64,000 bases of DNA from Phyllostachys edulis (GCA_036346405.1 CM070561.1:19562215-19626214); one strand, 5' to 3'; positions 11,466-23,400 are shown, counted from the first letter of the stretch. A program made the numbers and translations. Notes: generated by a model not told the origin, from the letters alone.

Positions 11466-11639
11466 AGTCTGTCGGACCCCAAATTTAGGATTTGGAATCC
11501 TCTATGTCAAACTGTGCTATTCCCTGGATCAGTATATAGTACACACAGATACATTCTTGGACCATTCCCATAACCATGTAAACTAAAGCAGACCTACGGT
11601 CAGGTCCATATTTGCGACCATACTTGGTCGAAAAAGGAA

Positions 11640-12440
11640 ATCTGAGGAGGTCTTGAAGAGATACTAACGGTCCTACAGAGGACTTGAAGAAATCCTAAGG
11701 AGGTCCTAGAGTTGTCCTGAAGAGATCCTGGGGAGGTCTTGAAGAGGTCCTGAGGAACTCCTGTAGTAGTCTTGCGGAGATCCTGGAGTGGTTCTGAAGA
11801 GGTCGAGGGAGGTCCTAAAAAGGTACTGGAGAGAGGTCTCGAGGAGGTCTGGGAGGGAGCTCCTTAGGAGGTCCTAGAGAGATATCTTGGGGAAGTCCTG
11901 AGGAGGTCCTGGAGGGAGGACCTAGGGAGCCTATAGAGAGGTCCTAGGGAGGTCTTGAGGAGTTATGTAGAGACGTCCTGGGGAGGTCCTGAGGAGTACT
12001 GTAGAGTCGTCCTAGGGAGGTCCTGAGGAGTTCTATAGAGACGTCCTAGGGAGGTCCTGAGGAGTACTGTAGAGACGTCCTATGGAGGTCCTGAGGAGTA
12101 CTGTAGAGATGTCCTAGGGAGGTCCTGAGGATATGACAAAAGGGGTACAGGAGGTCCCGAGGAGGTCCTGAGGAGGAGGTCCTGAGGATACGACAAAAGG
12201 GGTACAGGAGGTCCTGAGGATACGACAAAAGGATACAGGAGGTCCTAAGGATACGATAAAAGGGTACAGGAGGTCCTGAGGAGGAGGTCCAGGGGAGGTC
12301 CTGAGGATACAACAAAAGGGTATAGGAGGTCCTGAGGAGGTCTTGAGGATACGACAAAAGGGTACAGGAGGCCCTGAGGAGGTCCTAAGGATGCGACAAA
12401 AGGGTATATGAGGTCCTGAGGAGTGGTCCGGGAGATCACA
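11640..12440. repeat. GAGGTCCTGAGGA-type minisatellite in the Gyp1 5' LTR
   Basis: Imperfect units of 12-50 bp built on GAGGTCCTGAGGA fill this stretch. From about 12120 a higher-order unit of roughly 45-55 bp appears, containing GGATACGACAAAAGGGTACAG and repeated about seven times. Strand composition is strongly purine-rich on plus. Confidence 0.85.
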
Positions 12441-12536
12441 CCCGGCCGAAGGTGGTATGACTACACTCAGTGCGGTTCGTGCTCGGTGTGACTAGTGCTC
12501 GTATGAACAATTGAGTAAATACAAGCACGCAACTTA

Positions 12537-12552
12537 ACACACACACACACAC

Positions 12553-12585
<33 letters not shown>

Positions 12586-12604
12586 TACATACATACATAC
12601 ATAA
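12537..12604. repeat. Compound microsatellite (AC)n(AT)n(AC)n(ATAC)n
   Basis: Uninterrupted dinucleotide and tetranucleotide runs inside the Gyp1 5' LTR, absent from the short 3' LTR. Confidence 0.95.
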
Positions 12605-14274
12605 CAGGCGGTACGACCAATTGTTTTTCAAAAGAGCCATGAAACGGAAATCTTACAAGAGTTAGAGTACAAAAACAAAGATAGGTGCAGAAGCAAAACA
12701 AGTCGCAGTAGATCCATTCACTCGGCCCACAGGCAAGCGACTGGCGGTCCCGGCCTAAGGTTCATCATCTTCTGGTGCAACCTCCAAGTGGTAGTAGTAG
12801 TCGTAGGGGTCTTGATCGCATGGGTCTAAAAGATTATAATGGACGAGCCTGAGTACACAACCGTACTTGCGAGCCAACACACAATGCAAATCGTATAGAT
12901 GCAGGGCTAGTCAAAGGAAATTGTAGAGTTCTTTTATTTGCACAAAGCTGAGTTTGAAATAGGTAAGTAGTAGAAAATCCTGTGACTTAACATTTTTAAC
13001 AATTGGTTTTCATAAATGAATTTTCATTTGTAAAGTATTAGTGGAGGTCCCACCTCCTATACCATTGAGTGGCTCCATCCACCCAATGCTCGGGCTATCC
13101 GTATTTACCATCGGTCCCCACTGTGCCTTTCTCAAAACCCTGGGGTCCCACCCCAGCCTTCCCTTTTCATCACAAATGGTTTTGTAAAAATGAAAGCTAT
13201 ATCAAGCAAGTTCTCAGCACCGCTCTTGACCGTGAGTATGGCTATCTAGATAGTTTTCTTACTCTGCAGAGTTCACACACTTTACCCACAAGAGGTAATC
13301 ATCTTGATATATACACACATTTCCTTAGACATGTGAATCAAGGGGAGATTACCACAAGGCCTTTACAATGCTCAACCTCGACGCAACTCCACCGCTAAGG
13401 TTTCACCGCCTAGAGCCACGCTCCCAAGAGGCCCCTCTGCGCTGCAGTGTGGTTTTCTGTGGCTCCTCGATCCTTACCCGCCACACACCCACCAGTGGAG
13501 AAGCAACGCCGAGGTAAACAAATTAGTTAGCCAGGTCATACCCATTATGGACTTGTGGTTGCACTGTTTTTGTATGAGAGTTCATTCCAAGATTTGGTCC
13601 TTAATTGACTCGGGTGGTACATCCACATACCAACATTCTCTCGTGCCCCCGGCACCAGCCACTCTTTCCAACCACCCGAGTCGAAAACAGTTTTCAAGTT
13701 TTTCTTTGTTTTGAAAATATTCTTTAGTCCAACATACCAGCTAGGATCCCAGCCTCGGCTGCCCCCAAATCACTTTAAAAACATTTTTAATGATTGTGGT
13801 CGGTCAATTTAATGCCCGCATGATATTGTATCTAAGCAAGGCTAAGCATGACACTTAGATACAGAATTATCAGCTAGTATGTGATCCATTAAGTCTAGGG
13901 TGACAAAGGATAATGTACAAATTCAAGGATGGGAAGTTTATACACAATTATTGTTAAGGCATTAACTATGAGCTAGACCAATATAGTTTGATAAAACATA
14001 GCAATGCAATTTCATAATTTAAAGCGACATAATTTGCAAAAGGTAAGTGCAATATGGTCAAAGTGTTGACTCGTCTTGGTCGAGGTTCTGCTGATCTTGT
14101 CCTGGATCAACTGGAGGTTCTTCGGGCGCTTCGGCTTCTATATACGCAAGAATAACCCGAAATCAAATAAACTTCGAGAAACTCAATTTGAAATCAACAA
14201 TCACATGAACTCAAATAAATCCAAATGCATTCAATGAAAGGAAACACTTAGAAAGAAAACACCCATATCCAGAG

Positions 14275-14815
14275 GTACTATGACCAAGGGAGGTTGCGGA
14301 GGCACTGTGACTAGGGGAGGTCGCCGAGGCACTGTGACCAGGGGAGGTCGCCGAGGCACTGTGACCAGGGGAGGTCGCGGAAGTGTTACGACCAGGGGAG
14401 GTCGCAGAAGTGTTACGACCAAGTGAGGTCGCAGAAGTGTACGACCTGGGGAGGTCGCGGAAATGTTACAACCTAGGGAGGTCGCGGAAGTGTACGACCA
14501 GGGGAGGTCGCGGAAGTGTACGACATGGGGAGGTCGTGGAAATGTTACGACCTGGGGAGGTCGCAGAAGTGTACGACCAGGGGGAGGTCATGGAAGTGTT
14601 ACGACCTGGCGTGGTCGCGGAAGTGTACGACTAGGGGGAGGTCGCGGAAGTGTTACGACCAAGGGAGGTCGCAGGCATACAACCAGGGAGGTCGGGAGTG
14701 TACGACACGGGAGGTCAGCGAGTGTTATGACTTGGGGAGGTCACGGAAAGGTTATGACCTGAGGAGTTCGCGGAAAGGTTATGACCTAGGGAGATCGCGG
14801 AAAGTGCTTTTAACC
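14275..14815. repeat. GACCAGGGGAGGTCGCGGAAGTG-type minisatellite
   Basis: About twenty imperfect 24-29 bp units of the form ACGACC(A/T)GGGGAGGTCGCGGAAGTGT. Reading frames through it give long but meaningless repeats such as GRSRKC. It shares the GAGGTC core with the array at 11640-12440. Confidence 0.88.
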
Positions 14816-15643
14816 GTGCGTAGTCGAATGAGAGAAGTCTTCGACTACACAACAGTAATTGAAAGAAGCAGAGGTTCGACTGCTTTAACGCAATCGAACA
14901 AGCCAGTGAAAAAGCCAGAGAAGGAACCAGAGAAATATTTGAGAAAGAACAGGGTAGCTCAGACAAGGAGGAGCATTTGAGCCACTAGGAACGTACCAAA
15001 ACTGAGCTGAGGAAACGAGCTAGCCGGAGCTGGGCTGACGACGGTGAACCGCGACAGCGAGAGGAACTCCGCGCTACAATAGTGGCTTGAGGGAGGAGAG
15101 TGGTGTTCAATCTTTAGGGTAGCTCCATGGAAGCGGTAGATGGTCCTTCAAGGATGTCTTGGAGTATCCTAGTCGGAGGGGAGGAAGTACGAGGCAAAAG
15201 GCGACCCCGATGACGTCGACGGTGAAGGCGACGATGCGACGGCGCTCGACCAAAGCGAGCACTTGAGCCTGACTGCAGCTCAAGTTCACTTGGGGAAGGA
15301 AGAAAGCGAGGTCGGCCTTTGGAATGGCATAGAATGGCTATAGGGGGCTTGGAGCAACTATGTATAGGCACTCAACACTGGCCCGAACAAGGAGGTATGG
15401 TTGGTCTTTGTTGGCGGAGTGGGCGACAAATGTAGATGTTGTGATGGTTTTGAGTGATTCGTATTAATGGCGAATAGCGGGGCCAAATAAGAAAATATGT
15501 TGCAACCAAATAAGACTTGTGCTAGCAAAGAAAGTTCACTCGAACAACTCTCAAAATGTGATCAAGAAGAACAACACTAGCTAACACATAAAAAGTTTTA
15601 AAAATCCCATATTTTTGCATTTATGAATTTTTAGGCTGTTACA

Positions 15644-16337
15644 ACAAAGATTATGGAGTGATTGTTAGTAATCTTTGTCCATATGGTATATCTAGATTTT
15701 AGGGAGAGTTTGTTTTGCGTAGTCCTACAGTATTTAGATGGTATTCATCATGGATACTAGAGTTTATGTGGTATCTCTTCAGGATATATAGAATTCGTTC
15801 CGGATACGAATAGTCGTTTGCTCTCAATAAAAGGGCACCCCTATAATCAGATTTTTGTGAATAAGAGCAATAGAGAAAAGAAAAAACTGAAAAATTGTTG
15901 TTGTTCCAATGGCACAAAAAAAAAATCTTGTGTCCTTGCGTTCGTGCTCTAGAGTTTTACTGTGTTCGTCTTTTGTTTAGGTCAACATATGCTACATTAT
16001 TGATCATGTTCTCTTTAATTAGTTTTAGTGCTAATAGTTTTTTCTCTCTCGGTAGTAATATTGTTTTGGTTATGGTGTCTTGTTCTGGGCATGGATGCTC
16101 TTGAGACTCTATCCCCCTCTATACAACCTGAGTAATGCAAATTTGAAGGAAAGGGTTCGATCCATTATTGTTTAGCACTATTTACTGAAGACAGACTGGC
16201 AGGTACTTTTTGTACTCTTAAAACAGTGTGTGTGAATTTAACTTTAACTTGCTATTTTGTTCGTGGTTTCATTTTGACAACATACATATCCTATGCAAAC
16301 ACCGCCATTATTTATGGTGCACTTAACTACTTTTAGT
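15644..16337. other. Flank of Gyp1, no gene seen; LTR-like fragment possible
   Basis: It starts with the ACAAA target duplication. Around 15810-15870 the sequence TCAATAAAAGGGCACCCCTATAA, split by AT-rich DNA, resembles the promoter and poly(A) zone of a copia LTR, but I found no LTR ends or PBS. No coding evidence. Confidence 0.3.
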
Positions 16338-16647
16338 TTGACTACCAAATCAACATGAAAAAATCACGAAACAATTGTAGATGTCCTTCTCGATTTACTC
16401 TGCCCATGTATAAAATCTTAAACTCGAATTCATTCTATGTTAAAAGTAGCAAAAATGAGAAAAATTTGACAAATGATACATCAAAAGGGAACAAAAGACA
16501 AATGCTACTATTCATAGAAAACACTTTATTTTTTCTCCATCTAACACGTTGTGAATTTGAATATGAAAATATAAAGTGCGCGAGAACACTTTATAGGCTA
16601 CATCATCAATTTTTTTTAGTTGTTTTTATGTTGATTTGGTACTCATA
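16338..16647. mobile_element. MITE-like element with about 20-bp terminal inverted repeats
   Basis: The left end CTACCAAATCAACATGAAAA (16342 on) is matched by the inverse of TTTTTATGTTGATTTGGTAC (about 16622-16641). The next bases inside also pair loosely (ATTGTAGATGTCC against ATTGATGATGTAGCC). The interior is about 270 bp, AT-rich and non-coding. No target duplication could be fixed, so the superfamily is open. From 16648 to 17749 I see no gene, only a C-rich stretch at 16908-17000. Confidence 0.45.
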
Positions 16648-17749
16648 GCAAAAGTTGATTTCATGGCACACCGGAAAGGGTGATTGCATATGATGTTGCC
16701 TTTCATTTCAGCCATGCCAAGATGTTCTTCTCCTGTGTCGGGCTTAGCTACTTTTCGAGAACACACAAGAGAATTGAGTGCCTTTGCATTAAGACAAGAA
16801 AGAACAACCAAGTACAGGAGGACTAGTAGAAAACAAACAAACAATGGACCGACCACAGAAGAAGAATTAAACTGATCGACTACACCAATAATGAAAATAA
16901 ATTCTCTAGGGCCCCTCCCCTCCGTGAGGCCCCTCCCCATCCCCCTCCATTTCACCCCACCCCGATCCAGCGGCCGGGGAGGCCTCACGAGGCCCTCCCT
17001 ATAGGATTTCCTTCCACCAATAATCGGCAACCCACTACCGCATCTGCTATGTACTTTCCATACATCCAGAATCAAGAGACATAGTTGTCCTACTAGAACG
17101 CTATGCGCCGTATCTGCCCTTTGGTGACATCGTCATATAGCTCTTGTGTAAATAAGTTCTTTTTTTGGTCTGTCTCGAGGATGTATCAATACTCAGAAGG
17201 ATCTGCAGAGCGGCGAGATGAACACGTTAAACACTTTTTACGGCAGGCAATATAGGTGGGTTTTCATGGGGAATACAAAGATACGTAATGGTATCTTTGA
17301 AAAGTTAAGGCATCATCCAGTAACACAAAGGTATCTATGGAAAGTCGAGGCATGTTCTTGATCTATAGAATATGTAGGCTTGAAAGTCTTAAGACATGTA
17401 TAAATGATGCTAAGCAGGAGGAGGATGGCGTAATAAACACAATAGCAAAAGTCACATAAATAGATACAACATACGATGGATGGTCACATAAGTACAAACG
17501 ATTAGCATTGATCGGTCTAAGAAACAGACAAGCATTCTGGCGAACATTAGCAGCTAAGTTTCCATCTATTTTTCATATAGAAAGTAGGTCTGACGTAGTT
17601 TGACAAAAGTCGTGGCTCATCATTACGTGGCTACTGCTTGTACATAAGCTCTCTGTATAAACGAATTAAATGAAAAAATGTTAATATGACAGGCGTGAGA
17701 CAAGAAGCAGCTTAAGTTGTTTTAAACTGTGAAGGCATAACCTGGTGTT

Positions 17750-17980
17750 TCATTTGCTGGAAGGTTCATCCATGTTTAGCCTCTTGATGACGTTGGCTTT
17801 CTTACTCAGCTGCACTGCACTGTCAGTTGAGTAATAATGAGATGTTACAATATGGAAGAAAGATGTCCTAATAAACTGATACTGCTAACAGTAGAGGAAG
17901 GATTTACCCAATGTCATCATCAGCTTGAGCTGTCAGTGGCGAGTCATCCGGGCAAGATCGTTTTGCGGTTGGTAAAGTAT
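17750..17980 (-). CDS. Last two coding exons of an unrecognised gene
   Basis: Two short open blocks splice cleanly on the minus strand. The first exon is 17980-17908 (73 bp). It is preceded by TTTGTCTCAG and followed by GTAAAT, and encodes TLPTAKRSCPDDSPLTAQAD and three more acidic or hydrophobic residues. The second exon is 17819-17750 (70 bp), preceded by CAACTGACAG. It continues in phase as GAVQLSKKANVIKRLNMDEP, then SSK and a TGA stop. Joined, they give a 47-residue, charged, soluble C-terminus. I do not recognise the family. Upstream exons would lie to the right (17981-20458), where I could not define them. The Gyp2 LTR at 20459 may have cut off the 5' part. The gene could be intact, truncated or a captured fragment. 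Confidence 0.4.
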
Positions 17981-18246
17981 CTGAGACAAACGTTGTAGCA
18001 AAGGGAGCAGTAAGCATGTACATAACGCAGCATTTACATGATAAGTCAGCATCAACACCAAAGTTAAGCCGACGAAGTCAATTGATTCTGAAACACGGAA
18101 AACATAATATCTCTTTCCCTCTATGCAGGTGAGGATATGCATAGGCAAGTATAAATTAAAGACAAACAATCTAATCTAATATACAGCAGCAGGGTCATAT
18201 GGCAAGCTTCGTACTCCTAATCTGCCCGTGTTTCATAACAGTGCCA

Positions 18247-18541
18247 CAAAGGTAGATCACATAGGTAACAACCAACAAATTAGCAACATACAAATTATCA
18301 CAACTATATTTTAGCACACAAGATATGATATGAAAAAACAGGAAACACATCAAAGTAATGCAAATAGGATATAAAGTAAAGAAGTAGAGTCTCAAAGTAC
18401 CAAGGTAGATCACATCGGTAACAACCAAGAAATTAGCAGCATACAAAGTATCATAGTTACCTTTTAGCACACAAAATATGATCTGACAAAACATGAAACA
18501 TATCGAAATAATGCAAATAGGACATAAAGTAATGAAGTAGA
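18247..18541. repeat. Tandem duplication, 153-bp unit
   Basis: The unit beginning AAGGTAGATCACAT (18247 and again 18400) is repeated with about 80-85 percent identity by eye. The open frame across it on the minus strand is a run of hydrophobic residues that duplicates with the DNA and is probably not a gene. Between 18542 and 19476 I see no defined feature. Confidence 0.75.
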
Positions 18542-19476
18542 GTCCAGCACTATAATAACTGATACACATCATAAAGCATAGCCACTTTAACGAATATCAT
18601 CTATTCAATAGTTTCAAGGATGAAATGCATCACAGACTCGAAAAGTTTAAGCTATCAATCAACAATGAGGTATTCTTAATAGGGAAGTTGTAAATCTCTA
18701 CTGTCCTGTTGTCTATCTTTAGCTATAACCCATATATATCCAATAGGAAGTCCTAAATCTATGGTGCCATGCTCAATCTTTATATAAACTAACGTGAGCA
18801 AAGTTCGATGAACAGCTATCACCGATGCATAAATTTAAGCGAGTAAACCGAACAGCGTTATCAGGTAAGTTTTGCTCTGATGGAATTGCTGGCTCTAAAA
18901 ATTTGAGTTCTAGCTACCACCCAATATATATAAAGTCACGAAAAAAACTACAAACTGAACAACTTCATATGGCAAGGGAAAAAAGTAAGAAAGTAAAAAA
19001 CCACAATTTGTCTCCAATCAACCGATGATTACCGTCAATACAAATAAAACAAAAGTCGTATGTTTGCCCAAACGTGACCAAATAAGAAAAAGGAAAAAAA
19101 AACAAAATAAACCATTTCCCTCTCTTCATGGAGGGCAGGTTTTCATCAAAGATGTAACTGTTTGAGATTGGGCGCATGCAATTTCTTAGGTCAAAACAGA
19201 AGGCGTATGTTTCTCCACACAAATGTATACAAAATATAGCAAGACTGTGCATCGCAAGGATGGCGTACCAGTAAATTAACGCTGAAACTATTCGGCGATG
19301 TGGTGGAATCTTTCCTGCATCAATAATTTAGTATACTAATGGAAAAACAAAGGAAATTCATGATATCTCACAAGCAGTGAAAATAACTCATAAGAAACAG
19401 CGATGTGAAGAGCTCATCAATAGCACTAATGCTCGTGCCATCACTTGAAGGAATCCAACACAGTGACCTGTCAACT

Positions 19477-20144
19477 GGTAGCGGCATTGAAGCCATGCAA
19501 AAACATAGGCTGCAAATAGTGCCCGATCTAACATTCAAGATAAAACGTAGAGGCCATCCATTCTGTCAGATGAAATGGTAACAAATCAGTGCATAGTATT
19601 TCAATTGACGCGATTAAAAAGAGAGGATTGAAACAGTAGCTGTGCAACCGACCAGGATACAACATAAAGTCCATCCATCTTGTTGGATGAGACATTAACA
19701 AATCAGCCATAGTTTTCAGACTATGCAATTCGATGACCTCAATCAGCTACGCAAATTAGTAAAGGAAATAGGAATCTAAAGAGCCATGGAAACGATCAAA
19801 GCCATACCTGTTGATTGGTAGCGCTATTGAGGCCATGCAAAAACATAGGATGCAAACAGTACGTGATCTAACATTCAAGGTAAAACATAGAGGCCATCCA
19901 TTCTGTTAGATGAATGGGCAACAAATCAGTGCATAGTATTCCAGCTGAGGCGATTCCAAAACAGAGGATCGAAACAGTGCCTATGCAACCGACCAGGATC
20001 CAACATAAAGTCCATCCATCTTGTTGGATGAGACGGTAAAAAATCATTCATAATTTTCTCACTATGCAATTCTACGACCTCAATCAGCTACACAAATTAG
20101 TAAAGAAAATAGGAATCTAAAGAGCAACGGAAACAATCAAAGGC
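19477..20144. repeat. Tandem duplication, 340-bp unit
   Basis: Copy one (19477-19816) and copy two (19817-20144) both begin GGTAGCG and share long blocks such as CCATGCAAAAACATAGG, AGAGGCCATCCATTCTGT and GTCCATCCATCTTGTTGGAT. On the minus strand each copy has an AG/GT-flanked short block, so a duplicated exon is possible but not supported by a convincing frame. Confidence 0.8.
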
Positions 20145-20458
20145 GGATGGCAATACCGTGACAAAGCGACAGAGGAGGAGGCTGGACGGAGCTCATGACA
20201 ATAGGACCATTGGCGACGGCGGGTTCGACGACTTTTGCGGCTGGCAGATAGGGAACGACTCCAATCCTACCTTGTGGATCGCACGGGACCCAGTCAGAAA
20301 TGGCACGATAGGGCTCCGAAGCGGCGTCGGCTAGGGGTTGCGATGGGCGAGGTAGGGTGCAGAAGCGGCGCTGGCTAGGGGATGCAGCCCTTGTGCCGAA
20401 GTGACGTCGGCCAGGGGATGCGGTAGGTGCGCCGAAGCAGCTCCGGCTAGTGGATGAG
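20145..20458 (-). other. GC-rich segment ending at the Gyp2 LTR, possible 5' exon
   Basis: On the minus strand this stretch is open (YRAISDWVPCDPQG, preceded by three imperfect repeats of a CCTAGCCGACGCCGCTTCGG type). A possible splice donor CACAAG/GTAGGA follows. The open frame begins inside the LTR, so its first codons are not native. It may be the first exon or 5'UTR of the gene whose tail is at 17750-17980. The evidence is composition and position only. Confidence 0.25.
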
Positions 20459-23400
20459 TGCGGCACCCTATGTCATTACCCCGGAGGGTAATCACACTTA
20501 AGCAAATAGATTACTATTCTTCTGCCCGGTAAGACACCGCTCCGACGAATAGTAAGCCTTACCAGAGTCAACGCAGCAGAACAATAAGATAGAAATTGTA
20601 CATCTTTATTACAGTAGTAGCCACGTAAGGCTATGGTCTTTATTACAAGTAATTTACAACTACAAAAGGGAACTACTCCTCCTCTCTTCCCTGCCTTGTA
20701 GTACTGGCTGCTTATTCGTCCCACTCGCCGTATATGAATCCATCTCACCCTGCTCCTCGTAACAAGTGCCCTTGTCGCTTGCGGCCTCCTCTGTACCTGC
20801 ATGTCCCTCGTCCCACTTGGGATAGCTCTCGGCCGGACTAGGATCTAACAAAGGAGAATAATAGCAAGGTTGAGTACACGAGTGTACTCAGCAAGCATTA
20901 ATAGCAAAATGCACTTTATGACTCATCTTTGTTCTTTACGTCATTTTCTAGATCATCTTTGTTTCTGAAAATAACTCATTAAAACATTAAGTGACATGTT
21001 TTAATTCTGAAAAAACTACTAGTCACTCGGAGAGAAGATAGACCCCTAGTGGTTCCCATAGACTCCAATCCAGGAGACTGGCATGAATTCATGATTTGTA
21101 TAGCACTGCGCAGGTATGTAACACTGTACCCATAGCTATTCTGAACTCTCTTTAAGCTAGGTCCCCTGCATTTCCTTTGATGCGGGTTCGAGTTCGAATC
21201 TGAGAACATTTCGTGTTCGTGATTAAGTCTCCACCCATTATTTTCCATCGGTGTCCTGAGCGCACCCAGTCCTCCACCGAGTTCCAACAATGTTGGTTGG
21301 GCTGGCCCCCCCATCCCAACACTCCATCGTGCGGTAGTATATCGCCCTGGGTCCCCCATTTTCTGGGTTCCTCCCCGTACTACTTACCCAATGTGGAGAG
21401 TATAAGTACGTAACAGGTAACATTTTTTGCCCGTCGAAACGGGAAAATGGTTGGCACTGAATTTACGGCTTCTGACTGAGTAAGAGTTTTGTTGGTCCTT
21501 ATATTTTAACCATATGTAAAGGGTCCCACCTCTTGCCTCTCTATTCCTTGCCCCGGGCCCTCTTTACCAGCCATAATATTAACCCTGCTTTCATTTCATT
21601 TCTCATTCCACAATTCTTTTCATCCTTTTCATCTTTCATAATCGATTCATCTTCATCTCATTTATTCGATTTGATTTTTGAGAAATAGTTTTGATGTAAT
21701 ACATATATGATACAAGATAATATACATTTTACATTTAATATAACTATATTTATATTCAAGAGAAATAGCTTGCCTTTCCGAAGCAGTAGAAAAGATCATC
21801 ACCGAGCGAAGTTTGTATCAACTACTGGTAGCTGCGTCGTAACAAATGCTGCGTAAATCTGCGACGCAAGCGAATAATAAATAAATTAAGCAAATACTTA
21901 GTGGTATCTATGTGCTATTAGTGTACGGTAGTCAGTTGATCATTCTTTTTAGCAGATTAAATAATAACAATTTTTCGGGTTCTTCGCTGGGTTAGCACTC
22001 CCAGCTACGGTCGTTCTCGTACATCGGTTCTAGGGTTAGGATTGCCGATACTCACGTTTTATCGTACGAGAAGAATACACTATACGTGATCGCATCTTAT
22101 TAAGTCTATCAAATTTTATTCACGCAAAACTAAGTCTATCAAATTTACGCGGGCAATTAAACGATTAACTTGATTTTATGTCGGTGCTAAATAAATGAAC
22201 TTACTTAAATGAATTATCTCTAACACCCCAAATTACTTATCTACTTAATTTGGGAGTTCTATCGGTGACTAACTCAAATATGAAGTTTCAAATTAATTTA
22301 TACGCATTTTCCGCCTTTATTTCCTACCAGTCGATTTACTTCTAACGTAAATTAAATAACCTACCTTACTGGTGACCCAAACAAAAATCACAGTTATACT
22401 AGTAATTCAATTTATCTACCTATTTTAAATTTTATAACAATTTTCTACAAAATTTTCCTCTACCTTTTTTTCTTCCCTTCCTCTATTTTATTTTTCCTAA
22501 TTCCTATCTTTTTCCTGCCCTATCCTTACCCGGCCGACATCCCCATCTGGCTCCTTTCCCCTTTCTTCCTCACTCTCAAATCCCTAACTCCCCACCTCAC
22601 TTCTCTCTCCTTCCCCTGGCGCCCTTGCTCCTTAGCTCTCCTCCGGCCTCGGATTTTGCACCCCAGCTGCGGCTAGCTTTCGTCCATGCCGCTTTATGCC
22701 GCTCGGTCCCGTGCTTGCCCCTGACAACGCCGCCTCCCTTCGGCCGGCTCGGCGCCTGGTGCCGCCGCCGCCTCTGCATCCCCACTCCTGGTCCGGCCTC
22801 CTCCGGCTCTCTGGTGACTGGCTCGGGTGCAGCCTTCGCATTCCTAGCTCGGCTTGGCCCGACAGCTTGGCCTCCGGCCGCCGCTGGCTCGCCGCTGTGC
22901 TCCCCCCTGGCTCCTAATACTGCCGCCACCTCTGGCCTCCCCAGCGCGGCTAGGAGGCTAGTGCCGCCTCGGCTCTCCCTCTGGCTCTCCTCCTCCTCCT
23001 AGCCCTTCCCTGGTTCGGTCCTAAATCCAGCCCGCTGCCTACTGACTTCTCTACACTTGCTCTGCTACTGGTGTTGGTTCACTAAATTGATTTATATTGT
23101 TTTGCTTACTTAGATGGATTCATTGCATTGATTGCTACTGGGTTGCTTACTGATGTGTGCTATTTCATTATTATGCATGGTATGGTGATGAGATGGGCTA
23201 CTGGAGGCTGGGTTCTGGTGATGCTTGATGGTTGCAGATAGAGGTGGGGTATGGTTCATCCTGGGTTCCCTGAGGTACCTCCCTTCTTCCCTGACCCCTT
23301 GCTCTGTGATGAGATGAGCTGAGAGTTACATGTTGTTGCTGCTATGAGATGTTCTACTTGTGAATGATGTGTATGTGTAATGCATACTGAGGTGAACTGA

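Larger units (their letters stand above)
5764..15643 (-). mobile_element. Complete but defective Ty3/gypsy chromovirus (Gyp1)
   Basis: The element runs on the minus strand. The 5' LTR is at 11470-15643, the 3' LTR at 5764-6515, the PBS at 11454-11465 and the PPT at 6516-6533. Both LTRs have TG...CA ends, and ACAAA is present on both sides (5759-5763 and 15644-15648), so this is one intact insertion. The domain order is gag, protease, RT, RNase H, integrase, chromodomain, which is Ty3/gypsy. The chromodomain and very long LTR point to the Del/Tekay clade. Over the first 150 bp at the 3' end the LTRs differ by about 4 percent by eye, which suggests a fairly recent insertion. Several frames are broken and the catalytic sites are damaged. 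Confidence 0.93.
11470..15643 (-). repeat. Gyp1 5' LTR, 4174 bp
   Basis: In element orientation it starts TGTAACAGCC at 15643 and ends GGGGTCCGACA at 11470. Both ends match the 752-bp 3' LTR closely. The extra 3.4 kb lies between 11807 and 15214. It holds two minisatellites, a compound microsatellite (12537-12603) and a weak GAGTAC/GTACTC stem-loop (12852-12867). It encodes no recognisable protein. ORFs across the minisatellites are low-complexity by-products. Long, repeat-rich LTRs are typical of the Del/Tekay clade. Confidence 0.92.

Noticed and set aside
12046..12439. Long minus-strand ORFs with repeated LRTS/YPQDL units
   Set aside because: Translation of the GAGGTCCTGAGGA minisatellite in the LTR, not a protein family.
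12537..12604. Regular spaced repeats that might suggest a CRISPR-like or satellite array
   Set aside because: Simple microsatellite in a plant LTR; no unique spacers of constant size.
14231..14980. Overlapping ORFs of 60-150 codons rich in Gly-Arg-Ser on both strands
   Set aside because: They are translations of the 24-29 bp minisatellite and repeat with its period in all frames.
16626..17075. 149-codon minus-strand ORF with a hydrophobic middle
   Set aside because: Its C-rich/G-rich section and the overlap with the MITE end suggest chance; no domain recognised.
18195..18572. 125-codon hydrophobic ORF that could be a membrane protein
   Set aside because: It spans the 153-bp tandem duplication and its repeated hydrophobicity follows T-rich DNA; no recognised family.
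20660..20851. Acidic ORF (WDEGHAGTEEAASDKG) present in both Gyp2 LTR copies
   Set aside because: The other copy (about 41900-42050) keeps the frame only partly and differs mainly at amino-acid-changing positions, with an early stop. No sign of selection for protein.
22597..23002. GC-rich ORFs on both strands at 22.6-23.0 kb
   Set aside because: Low-complexity, several overlapping frames open at once, and inside the Gyp2 LTR. This is GC bias, not coding.
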